The notes under the pieces are model-generated. The model worked only from the letters and a program-made list of their open reading frames with translations, made no database searches and had not been told where the DNA came from. A stretch of 64,000 bases of DNA from assembly GCF_943734655.1 (NCBI RefSeq), contig NC_071354.1:175308411-175372410 (forward strand). Reading direction: 5' to 3'. Both the position numbers and the translations under genes were made by a program. How positions within the stretch are numbered: position 1 is the first letter of the stretch; every line of letters starts with the position of its first letter. This document shows positions 1 to 9,515 of the stretch, piece after piece. Origin of the DNA: Sabethes cyaneus (lineage: Eukaryota > Arthropoda > Insecta > Diptera > Culicidae).

Positions 1-463
1 AAGAATATATAAGTGGTTTTGACCATAAATAAAACAACTTGGCAATTGTAATAATGCGGAAAAGTCAAAACAAAAACTGTGCAATAATTGGGCATGAGGT
101 GTGCAATAATAAGAATTAAAGGTTATTTTGGTGTGCAATAATTGGGTGGAGATTTGCTACGCAAAAAAATGTATTTTGCATGGTTTTTGTTTCACACAGA
201 TGGCTATGGGAACATTTTACATTTTACATTAGTCTATCAGCATAGTAAGCGGTTTTCCCAAAAAAAACTACTTCATTTGTTCAAAATCATCAAATGGCTC
301 TGGTCGAGTGCTTAGCCGTACAACAATTGGTAATTTACTCTGTTTAGCAGAACAAGTATCGCAATTACAGAAATAACAGTAGAAGACGTTTAATAACACA
401 TTCAGCTGGATAAAAAGTGGGCTTTAAAATGCTTGTTGCTCAATGAAATCAGTATGGTAAACT
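1..463. other. AT-rich intergenic DNA with short repeats
   Basis: No coding region is supported. The word GTGCAATAATTGGG or close variants recurs near 80, 101 and 133, which suggests a degraded repeat. Nothing else is recognised. Confidence 0.5.
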
Positions 464-782
464 CACAGACTAACAGACGTAACACTACGAACAAATTTTC
501 TAACAAAAATCGTTTCAATGATACCCCTACAACTTGGAAAAAAAACACTAGCATCACCTGGTGTAGTTTTGCGCTACGCAGAGTAGGTCGCTATAAATTT
601 AGCAATGCTATAAAATTACTTGTGAATTATCTGACAGCAGTGCCAGCGCAGGCGAGTGACGTTCTCGCGCAGCGACTGTTGTTTGAGTCTTGGCTTAAAT
701 GAAAATTTGAAATGATCGGTTTTATTGACGATGGAATCATCAGTGCAGATGGAGGCATCAGTGTTACGTCTGTAAGTCTGTG
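464..782. mobile_element. Non-autonomous DNA transposon (P/hAT-like MITE)
   Basis: The ends form a 22-bp inverted repeat (464-485 against 761-782) with one mismatch, starting CACAGACT. The sequence GTAAACT lies directly outside both ends (457-463 and 783-789) and reads as a 7-8 bp target-site duplication. A duplication of this length with CA...TG ends fits P or hAT superfamily elements; the choice between them is inference. The 319-bp interior has only a spurious open frame and no transposase. Confidence 0.75.
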
Positions 783-789
783 GTAAACT

Positions 790-1916
790 TTTTACTTTGC
801 CATAAAAATGTTTTGGCCGTACGTATTACTATGTATCATGTGCCTCCATTAACTGACATTCCCATATAAACCATGATTTCGAACTCAAATAAACAAGCTG
901 GCTTTTTACGAAATTGTAATACAGTAAGGCCTCGATATAAAGCAAACTCGATTTAAAGTAGCTTTGACATAACGCAATTTTTTCTACGACAAAATGTAAT
1001 TATTTAGAAAGTCTGAAAATTATTAAAAAGACTGCATCGTCGGCGACTGCATAGTCGCCCTTGCGGTGTGAATTTGCCTCTCTAGTGGACAAAACCCATT
1101 ACTGTTTTTCAAATTTTTAAGTATATGATATGATAGTATATAATTCCGTTATTTAGATTTTCAAATTTCGATCAACCAAATTACACACTCTTCCTTTCTT
1201 CACACTTCTCTATATATCTTCCAACCATATATTCAATCATCATAAAATTTAAAAATCAACGGTTTGAAAGGCTTCCGTTTCATTTGTTATCAATTTCATT
1301 CAACGATAACCTCTCATTTAATTATCAATAGAATTATAGCATTAGCCCCGTAATTGTCTTGTACTCGAAATAAATTTCGGAAATGGACTGTAGCACCCAG
1401 ACTTTGTCTTACACGGCATAAAAATGGTCAGACTAATATGATTACAGTATGTAAAGTAGAACCACTTGTACTACATTCCATTTCCGGATCTCAGTTCTTA
1501 GGATGTATACCATATTAAAGGAATCACGCAAAAGAGCCTGCACTAGATATGCGGCGACTGGTTTTATTTTTCGAGTTAATTCCAAGATTGATTGTTTTAG
1601 TGAGCATTAATTAAAAATAAGTAAATTATGCTTACCTTAATTATTTGTCCGAAGGAGAATTCCGATGTTGAAAAGTTCCCCAACCAACAACTATGTAATT
1701 CTCACAATTTTCAGAACAGTAACCTTTTTAGCGATCCAACACACGCACGAAGTATCGGACCAGAAACCGGACCATTTAATTCAATATTTGCCGTCTTGAA
1801 TATATATTAGAACAGTAATTTTCTTCCAGAACTAAATGGCATTCATAATTCCGTAGACCTTATTACTCGCTACCGACCTTCCTTCGTCCACTAACTACGC
1901 GTATTTATCTTATCAA
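790..1916. other. Intergenic DNA without recognisable genes
   Basis: AT-rich, with no convincing coding frame. A short stretch near 1372-1445 (around TGTAGCACCCAGACTTTG) resembles 22885-22950, where it lies next to an RTE-like LINE, so it may be a LINE scrap. Confidence 0.4.
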
Positions 1917-2600
1917 TTATTCAATCTCATAGAATTTATTCTCGTCGAACAAATACATATACATACACACACTCCACATTGCTGGCGGAAGAATCGGTAG
2001 CCCACTGGCGTTAAGGTCGTTTTTATTACAAACGGCTACAAATCCCGCGTCTGGAACATCCAGCTGCAGGCCGTTCAAATGTTTGGAATTGCCTTCGCAT
2101 ATCAAACGAACGAAAATTGGTTCTTCAAGCACCGAACAGTAGAGCAGTATTTATTTTCCCATCAGATTGATGTTTATGGAAATCACCTACCGGCACACTT
2201 CCACCGATTCTCCGTAATACTAGCAAAGATTTTTATCCTTTCCTGACGCTTACTTATGCATTCACTTTTTCTCGTTAAATCACTTCCGATCGATGACCAC
2301 ATGAAACTTAGAATCTCAACATCATAGTCACAATAACGGTCTGCCACTTTGTAGGTTGCTCGTCGCGTTTCACAGCGCCACAAATCCGAATATCGATTGT
2401 AATCGTACCATTCATCCAAGAGATATAGTATTTTCACACAGAAATTATACCGAAAGGTTAACCGTAAACTTCACCGTAGTGCCATTTTACGCCCCACCTG
2501 GATGTATACGTCCGGAAGGAATTCTGGAATATTTCACTAGAAAGTTTCCACGGTCAGCACACTTCGGTGTGAGAAGAATCTTCCCGCACTAGAACTGAAC
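1917..2600 (-). CDS. Possible small two-exon gene, unknown product (weak)
   Basis: On the minus strand two open segments can be joined in frame by a possible 68-nt intron (2123-2190): donor GTAGGTGATT and acceptor ending TGCTTGAAG. The join is phase 1 and the frame then runs to a stop at 1917. The first ATG in the upstream segment gives a protein of about 107 residues; its downstream part includes the run NGLQLDVPDAGFVAV. A possible initiator-like CAGTTCAGTT lies near 2590-2600. I recognise no family. The acceptor has a poor pyrimidine tract and the last residues come from a GTAT-rich stretch, so this could instead be a 5' UTR or chance. Confidence is low. Confidence 0.2.
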
Positions 2601-4127
2601 TAAACTGCGAAGTTCCGCGCGGCTTTTTGTTATCCTTCACTGCCGACGTACCGATGAGGACTAAATTCGAACAAACAGCTGAGCCTCGTGTGAACCAGTC
2701 AGCCGCTAGTCAGAATTAAAGCGAAAGCCATTCTCTTGCATCCAAACATTCCACCAACCAAACCGACTAGCCACCCCACTGCGCTGTCGTCCGCCCACTG
2801 GCACTGCTGACATTCTGGGTCTGGAATGGACAGGGAGTTCATTCGGATGTACACAAAACACGCGGTGCTGTTCGGCTTTTTCGAACATTCCGTATTCATT
2901 CCTCGGGGTGAATTTTCGCCCGAAACGAAAACCGGCGGCGAAAATCGAACCTGTTGAGCGCGGTACCGCACATCGTGGTCGTGGGATGGAAAACTCATAC
3001 TCGCACGGTTGAAATTGCCACTTGTGGAAGGATGCGGATTCATGTACACGTGGTTTACGGTTTGAAATATTGTGCGAGAGATATTTATCTGTTTTTCTTT
3101 GCGGGACGGCCTGGTTTTTGTTTAATATTGATTGCACAGCTGCGTGTTCTAATTTCAGAGCTTTTGCAAAAACTTTACCGACGAATTTATTTTTTCGCAT
3201 TCAGCGAGTTTTATAGGTATATGTATGATACATTAGAGAGGTGGAAGAAGAGAGAACAAGTTTACAGTTTGTTCCACTGTAGATAAATGATTTTTCCAAT
3301 TTTTCTAATGTTTATTGTTACGTTTATGTCCGCTTAAGCACTGTAGTTAGAATTAAACGGATTTAGTTTTGTATTTAGGTACGTTAAGAAATGCAGTTTA
3401 TTTAAGAAGAAAGGACCCTCGACAATGATTTCTACCGGTTTTTGTGGTCAGAAAGGGTAAAAGTAGTACCAGAGGAACGGTGAAACATGTACAATTTTCG
3501 TAGTCGAGTTTTTCAAATATCTGAAAAAAAATATCATCGTAAATTATAATTGAAAAAAAAAGTTCAGAAGAAAAAATAAGTGGAAAAGAGAAACTCATGA
3601 TAACCACAAGTCGAAAGTGAAATATATATGGACATTTTTAAAACTTATCGTACAGTTTGGGTCGTCCCAGAATTTTATGAAATTTTCGACAAGACCAGAC
3701 GCAGGAACATAAGCAATAGTTTAAAAATTTCAATTTCACTGGAAATTTTCTCGGATATCCATGTCCACATCCACATGCCACATCCTAATCGATTGATGAC
3801 TAAATTAACGGTTTTAACTTTTGTTAATTTCATCGCAAATTGTTTTCTATCAGTAGATCTTGAATTTCTAATTTTCAATGCTGAGTATACTAAGGTCAGT
3901 AGGGTGTTCATATTGAACAATGCCCGGTTCACCCTACCACTCGAAAATTCTAGCAATTCAAAACCTCTCAGATTGCTGTCGGAGTAGCCACAAAAGATAT
4001 GACAGACATTGTCTTTATTGCCTACAATGAGTGTAAACACTTTTGATTGGTTGTATCTCACCACTCTGGTTGTATCTAATATCTCTGGGAAGGTGCATCA
4101 TACGGTAAATATACAGTACAATAAACG
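2601..4127. other. Intergenic region, relatively GC-rich at 2640-3010
   Basis: 2640-3010 is richer in CpG than its surroundings and overlapping frames are open on both strands, but none resembles a known protein. It may be promoter-proximal DNA of the possible minus-strand gene next to it. 3300-4127 is AT-rich with nothing recognised. Confidence 0.35.
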
Positions 4128-4129
4128 TA

Positions 4130-5138
4130 GGGGAATTGTGTATAACGTGCCCTCCCTGGCCAATGTGCCCCCCTTCGTTTTTCCCTAATCAAGCGAAATT
4201 AAAATGCAAACCCACCCAGAATCCATAGTATTTGATGGAACTAGCCTAGTATGCAAGTATGACAGTTGTCACATGCTGTAAAAACAAAACAAAAATAAAT
4301 TTGTTTTTGAACAGCTTCCGATGTAACTTTTGGCGTCTTTTATATAAGCTATTTTCTTGTCAAAATCAGTAAATAACCGGTTGTTGCGATTCGATTGCGT
4401 AAAGTGAACTTCAAAGAGAATCTCTGCCAAAAATGACGGTATGAAACGCTTGGTTTGCTTTAGCATTAATATTTTTTCAAATAAGTGAAAGCAGGCCAAT
4501 ATGCCCCACTTGCGGTGGTGCAATTTGCCCCCCTTGCAAATGTGGCTATAAACATAGGTAAACAGATCTAAGTTCAAGTCAATTGCCATTATTTAATTCA
4601 ATTAGCATTGTAGAGTAACCGTGGTGGGAATAATTTATTACCAACGTCCAAATTCCAGGTAATACAACTACGCGGTGAAAAATGCCACAGCTGCAGTATA
4701 ATGTGCCCCATGCAGAAAAGAAAAAGTGCACCAGAAGGCCGAAACTAGGTTTATTTTATATAAAGATACGAGATTTTAAAACAAAAGAAATAGTTTTACT
4801 TTCTACAAAATAGAGTTGGTCACTGTCACTGGTAGAAATACTCAAATTACCGCATCGGGCATATTATATCGCATCGGGCATATTATTATAGCATATTATT
4901 ATTATTAGGTGGGGCATTTTACCCCGCGCAGACGAGAAACACAACATTTAGGTGCTTTTTTTAAATAATTCCTATCATATTTATTTCACAATACTAAATG
5001 AAATAAACAATTGCAATTGGTTGTCAGCTTAAATACCAACATATACTCGTAGTTGTCACGTTAATTTGGGGAAGCATAACAGAGATATATCCATTTATTC
5101 TTAGGGGGGGGGGGGGGGCACATTATACACAATTCCCC
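4130..5138. mobile_element. TA-flanked non-autonomous DNA transposon
   Basis: Both ends read TA-GGGGAATTGTGTATAA and its inverse (4128 onward; ends at 5140), an inverted repeat of about 25 bp with one mismatch, flanked by TA as in Tc1/mariner-type insertions. The interior repeats the word GTGCCCC/ATTTGCCCC several times (about 4150, 4170, 4502, 4525, 4700) and in inverse near the right end. A run of 15 G lies at 5104-5118. No transposase remains. Confidence 0.8.
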
Positions 5139-5310
5139 TACCACTCATCGACTAATTCCACGGCGGGGTCTACTGCAATTATTACTAACGTCAAGTCAAT
5201 ATCTCAAGTGGATAACTGAGAGATAAGGTACACACTTATTGATCTATGCAATCCTAAAATGTCATTGTGTGCAACTTGAAGTATGTCAAAGTGGCATGTC
5301 AACAATCATT

Positions 5311-5492
5311 AATATTTTTTTGAAACGGTGGTTCTACAATTGATGGAGGGACGGTACGGGAAAGTAATGAAAATTTTTTTTGGTGTAGAGGGGAAAGAGC
5401 GAGAAGATGAGGGGAAGTGTTCTTGGTAGCTACGCTTAACAAGTTGTCGTTATGACTCCTACTTTCTGTCTAATGCTGGAAGGTGCAGCTCC
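5311..5492. repeat. Copy of the poly-G/SINE-associated repeat
   Basis: It shares its sequence order with 53142-53285, and in inverse orientation with 44231-44400 and 53307-53450: a TTTTTTGAAACG start, a GGGACGGTA block, a GA/G-rich tract, then GGTAGCTA(T/C)GCTT. The copy is diverged, so it is older than the 53-kb pair. Confidence 0.65.
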
Positions 5493-5562
5493 TCAAGTAG
5501 GTACCAGCAGGCCACATGCCCTGGCGGGTGTTGTGGGTTCGAATCCGGTTATAATCTCAGCT
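5493..5562 (+). repeat. tRNA-derived SINE head fragment
   Basis: The stretch around 5505-5560 contains a good RNA polymerase III B box (GGGTTCGAATCC) preceded by a CCCTGGCGGGTGTTGT block. The same block occurs at 44135-44210. The part to its left is inverted relative to that other copy, so this copy is rearranged. Confidence 0.55.
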
Positions 5563-5564
5563 TA

Positions 5565-5730
5565 TAAGGGCGACCGGCTAGATTACTGTAACTACCGCGG
5601 CATCACGCTGGTCAACGCCTCCTACAAGGTGCTCTCCCAGATTTTGCTGCGTCATCTATCCCCAATAGCAAGAGAATTCGCAGGGCAGTATCAGGCGGGC
5701 TTGTGGGCGGGCTTTATGGGTGGGCTTAAT
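5565..5730 (+). pseudogene. RTE-like LINE reverse transcriptase fragment
   Basis: The translation reads GDRLDYCNYRGITLVNASYK and continues through HLSPIAREF and GQYQAG, matching the N-terminal reverse transcriptase region of the larger LINE at 9.5-12.4 kb. Only about 55 codons remain, cut on both sides by other repeats. Confidence 0.85.
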
Positions 5731-6950
5731 TTATTACATGAGCAGATCGCTTGCCGAATATATATTTCTTGGCAAACTTTGAAAGTTTCTGCTTCCTTAC
5801 TTCCTCTGGAACATCAAACTTGTGCTGGGCGGTGAAGAACAGTACACTCAAGTCTCTTTTTACACGGTTTATTTTTATGATTTTTGAATTACCGCGGTTT
5901 TTTTTTCGAATTAACATGAATTTTTCAGCGATTTTTAAGTTCGAGTGACTTTTTCGGTTATTTTTGAATTTGAATTTACGACGATTTTTGAATTAGCGCC
6001 TTTTTTTTTGCAATATTTTTCGAATTACGACAGTTTTTTACAACATTTTTCGAAATAACGCGGTTTTTTTTGTGGCACGTATCCCCCGTGTAAAAAAAGG
6101 CTCGAGTGTAGTCCCGGAAGCTGCCGGAAGTCCGTCTTGACGTACGTCTCATCATCCATGATGAGACAATGGGGCTTCGTCAGCATCTGGGTGTTTCCGG
6201 GCCCGTAACTTTCCAACCGTACTTTGCCGTTCGCTACGATTTTGGAACCTTCTGCACTTTGTACGTATGCTGTCTTTCTTGGTTTTTGGCTCTCTGAACA
6301 AAAGACCTGGAAAGATTCAACTTTTTGGCCACATCTTGGCATTGGGATTCCGCTTAAACGCTTTCACGACTCGCTTGTCATCCTGATCACTAATAGAGCA
6401 TCCATTCTAACGGCATTTCTCCTTCCATTCGATGTTCAGAGTTTCGTATTAAGGTGAAATTAGTCTTCACTGATCTTGCAAATTTCAAAAGCAGTTTTTT
6501 TATTGGAAACAAAAATTCTGTTCATGAAAGTATATTCGCTGTGTTCAGTTTGGCAAGAAAAATACAGTGATTACATTTCTATAAACCGTACCCCACTTTT
6601 GGGCCCAAAAACTGCATCCGAAATTAGGCTTTCCGACGAAAAGTTAATGACTGCTAGTTTCCCGTTAACATTCAATCACACGACTCACCGTTTTCTGATG
6701 TCCCGATGAGAGAGTTGAGGGTTTTCCAGGTGCTTGCGCAAAATCAATTCCCGACGTTGCTTTTCGGGTGACACCGTTTTTTCGAATTTTCGAAGAACTG
6801 ACAGCGATAAAAATACATCGTAAACAATACACTCTAAACTACTTCTGCCGAAATTTTTAAGAGTAAATACCTAATGGGTAATTTTCTACAGTTCTTTTTC
6901 CATGATACAATTTGATGTGAGACACCCTTTACTTTTCCCTCCGCAAGACA
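5731..6950 (-). pseudogene. Broken D37E-type mariner transposon
   Basis: Minus-strand fragments of an IS630-Tc1-mariner transposase are visible. The N-terminal part reads PEKQRRELILRKHLEN near 6700-6775. The first catalytic aspartate block, MDDETYVKTDFRQLPG, lies near 6110-6160, and KLSKFAKKY follows near 5755-5775. Frameshifts and stops break it. The 5' end of the element (GGACACCCTTTA-type terminus, about 6936-6950) is the inverse of the terminus at 45940-45958 of another copy. A TA-flanked MITE (5845-6108) sits directly after the first catalytic block. The C-terminal third with the last acidic residue is missing, so no active enzyme can be made. Confidence 0.8.
5845..6108. mobile_element. 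TA-flanked MITE inside the mariner
   Basis: The ends are CACTCAAG and CTCGAGTG, extending to an inverted repeat of about 23 bp that includes the TTTTTACACGG block. TA lies at both edges (5843-5844, 6109-6110). Conceptually removing the element and one TA rejoins the mariner reading frame exactly. The interior is T-rich with repeated TTTTCGAATTA words. A fragment of the same family lies at 52765-52820. Confidence 0.85.
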
Positions 6951-7519
6951 CTTCGATCTAGGAGCAGACGCCGCCGTAAGTAATGTTACACTAAATAAAG
7001 TTACAGAAAATAAAGTCGTGTGGTTCAATGGTTGCCTAAAACTACAGTTGTAAGGTTAGGAACACGACCCGCACCTCCTAGCTTGGCTACTCAATAATAC
7101 AAATTGAAGTATTTCCAGGTATGACCACGTGGAGGCGGTGGGCAGGAGATTGGGATCCTTAAAGCTGTTGGGCGCTTTTTCCTAGTTGCTTTCCTCATTT
7201 TATACCCCTAGGCAAGGCAAGCGTGAAAAGCATAGAAAGTTTGCTGAAAAGAAGACAAAAAAAGACAACATTGCTTCCCGTCGCATCCCAGGGTTGTGTT
7301 CTAGACACGAACTTATGTCTGAAGTAGTACTACTTTAGACAGATTTTTACTTCGGAACCTAGAGTTGGAGCTGAACAAGGATTTGAATCTGAATTTGGAC
7401 TTGGATCTAAACATGTACTTGCATCCCAAGCAGTGCTGTTAATATTTATCAGCATAACGTTCAAACTTCTGGATTATCACTCTGCCTTGCATTGAAAATC
7501 TGCTTGCTTTGATCAAACG
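6951..7519. other. Intergenic DNA with LINE 5'-leader scrap
   Basis: 7115-7160 (around CCACGTGGAGGCGGTGG) resembles the 5' leader of the LINE at 12.6 kb. 7360-7430 is a degenerate simple repeat of TTGGA/CTTGGA words. No gene was found. Confidence 0.45.
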
Positions 7520-7521
7520 TA

Positions 7522-8952
7522 GGGGAAGGGCGGTAAAGACGGACACTGCGGGAAAGACGGACACTTGTCATATTTCATAAACAATAATTTTTTGAAGCAA
7601 ATCAATGATGGGAAATGTTTCTATAGATTGAATTAACACTTTTGAAATAAACTGCCGATTTTTAGCAGCGTAGCTGCCAATTTTATAAGCAAAACAAAGA
7701 AAAAATGCGTATATACGCTAACCGATGTAATTTTGTGCGTGAAGAAAATAGCTGGTAAATCGTTAAAAAACAACATATTCATGCTAAACCGACGACATTG
7801 CGTTAGTTTGATCTTTCATTGAATATCGATTGGAAACCTAGTGAATTTTTGAATATTCAGTAAAAAGTTATTGAAGTTTGAAAAAATGGTATCCAAGTCG
7901 GGCAAGACGGACACCCGAAGGTAGGGAAAGACGGACACACAGATTTTGAACAAAATGGGTTCACAACAACGCCCAACAACGATTTAACATTGCAAATACT
8001 TCCATATTATATATGTAAAAGTAACCAGAAGTCATATAACAGTTGGAATGAGCCAACTTTTAGAAACGATTAATTCGTCACCAATTAAAATGTTGAAGGG
8101 AACCATTCTATTTTCTCGCTCAAAGGGGGGATCGGGAAGGGGGTTTCCCAAACTAATTCTTTCCTAAATACATTATGAAATATGTTAATTTTTCTTAATA
8201 CAGTTGGATTTCGATTTTGGCAACAAATGCGAGTCGCCTATGTTGCCAAAATCGAAACCGTGTCAAAATCGAGTCGAGACCCTTTTTCGATATGAAAAAA
8301 TTTAATGTAAATGCTTAAGAAGTTGACTCAATATCATTAATCACCGATTGCAACCATTTTATGTTTAAAAAGTCCGACAAGAGCTATCCGTCCGGTGCAA
8401 ATAAGTTATTGACACCCTGCGGTAAGACGTAGTCCTACGGCAATAAAAATATTATTGTTCGAAACCACATAACTTTTTTTCATGAACATACTCAGGGCAT
8501 CATTTTTTCGTCATTTAAAGCATGTATGCGGAAACTGATTGATATGTAAGCATATTTTTGGAAGAGAAATATCTTGTGTTGCCAAAAACGGATACTTTTG
8601 TTGCCAAAATCGAGGCATGCCAAAATCGAACCATGCCAAAATCGAACCATGTCAAATTCGAAATCCAACTGTACTGATAATTCAACGACGCGTGACACCT
8701 TTTTGCGAGTGTCCGTCTTTCCCATATCAAGTGTCCGTCTTTCCCGCCCATGCGCAGAAACTCTGATTTATACATGATGTTTATAATATTAAAAAATGCA
8801 TAAATTTTGGATGAAATTTTCCAGCACACGTTGTAACTTTATTAGACAGAGACTTAAAGATTCAGTTTATACGAAAATTGGGATCAATACAGTTATATTT
8901 GAGTAGATATTGAGTCTTTACCTTAAGGTGTCCGTCTTTACCGCCCTTCCCC
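7522..8952. mobile_element. TA-flanked transposon with AAGACGGACAC repeats
   Basis: The ends form a perfect inverted repeat of about 27 bp beginning GGGGAAGGGCGGTAAAGACG, flanked by TA (7520-7521 and 8953-8954). The word AAGACGGACAC occurs four times in direct orientation in the left half (7536, 7554, 7904, 7928) and three times inverted in the right half (8709, 8731, 8928). A second element is nested at 8201-8671. No transposase is present, so it is non-autonomous. Confidence 0.85.
8201..8671. mobile_element. Nested TA-flanked MITE
   Basis: The ends are CAGTTGGATTTCGA and its near-inverse, flanked by TA (8199-8200, 8672-8673). It sits wholly inside the 7522-8952 element and is therefore younger. 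Words such as TTGCCAAAATCGA recur near both ends in inverted orientation (about 8214, 8243; 8600-8645). Confidence 0.85.
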
Positions 8953-8954
8953 TA

Positions 8955-9355
8955 CATAATAACTATATACAGCAAGCATGAACTTCATGCACGAGAATAT
9001 AGAATATCAGCGCCCTGTGATATTGTAACAAACTGATATTCACGTTTGAACAGTGAAAATCAATAAAAAAAAATTTATGTTGTTATTTAGCATCTATTGC
9101 GTTCAGCTGTTCTACATAAGATTTTTCTTTTCATTTATTGCATTTAAAATTGTTTTTTTCCTGAAGTGAATATCACCTTCTGGGTTTAAAAATCACTTTC
9201 TCCTGTTCTATTTTCACGATATATTGAACTTGTATACTATGATGAAAATCACTGTGCAGTTGTGCATACGAAACTCAGAGGCATAAAAAACAATGTATGC
9301 TAAGAAAAATGATTTTCTGTTTTGTTTGAAATTCGGTGATAATTAAAGGCCCTGA
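8955..9355. other. AT-rich DNA, nothing recognised
   Basis: No coding frame or repeat boundary can be supported here. Confidence 0.4.
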
Positions 9356-9465
9356 TCCCAAGTAACAATTTGAGTTTTATTGCATTCTTATTGCGGTTTT
9401 CATGACCGATTTTGGTCATTAGAGCCGTCATAAGTGTGTTATAAAACCAAAATTGTCACTTGTAT
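9356..9465. mobile_element. Small MITE (CCCAAGTAACAATTT family)
   Basis: The left end CCCAAGTAACAATTTGAG pairs with the inverse at the right end (AAAATTGTCACTTG). A second member lies at 30430-30537 and a left-end fragment at 20432. The internal TTTTGGTCAT is shared by the two longer copies. Confidence 0.65.
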
Positions 9466-9515
9466 TATGAACTCATTTATGAACTTGGGCTTAGGTTCGG
9501 GCTTGGGCTAAGGCT

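Noticed and set aside
433..702. Open frame of 89 codons
   Set aside because: It starts with TTG, lies mostly inside the MITE at 464-782 and shows no protein family features.
2706..3200. Open frame of 164 codons on the minus strand
   Set aside because: Open frames overlap it on both strands, its composition is explained by GC-rich DNA, and no motif is recognised.
5104..5118. G-quadruplex or telomere-like tract
   Set aside because: It is one run of 15 G near the end of a MITE, with no spaced G-runs or telomere repeat.
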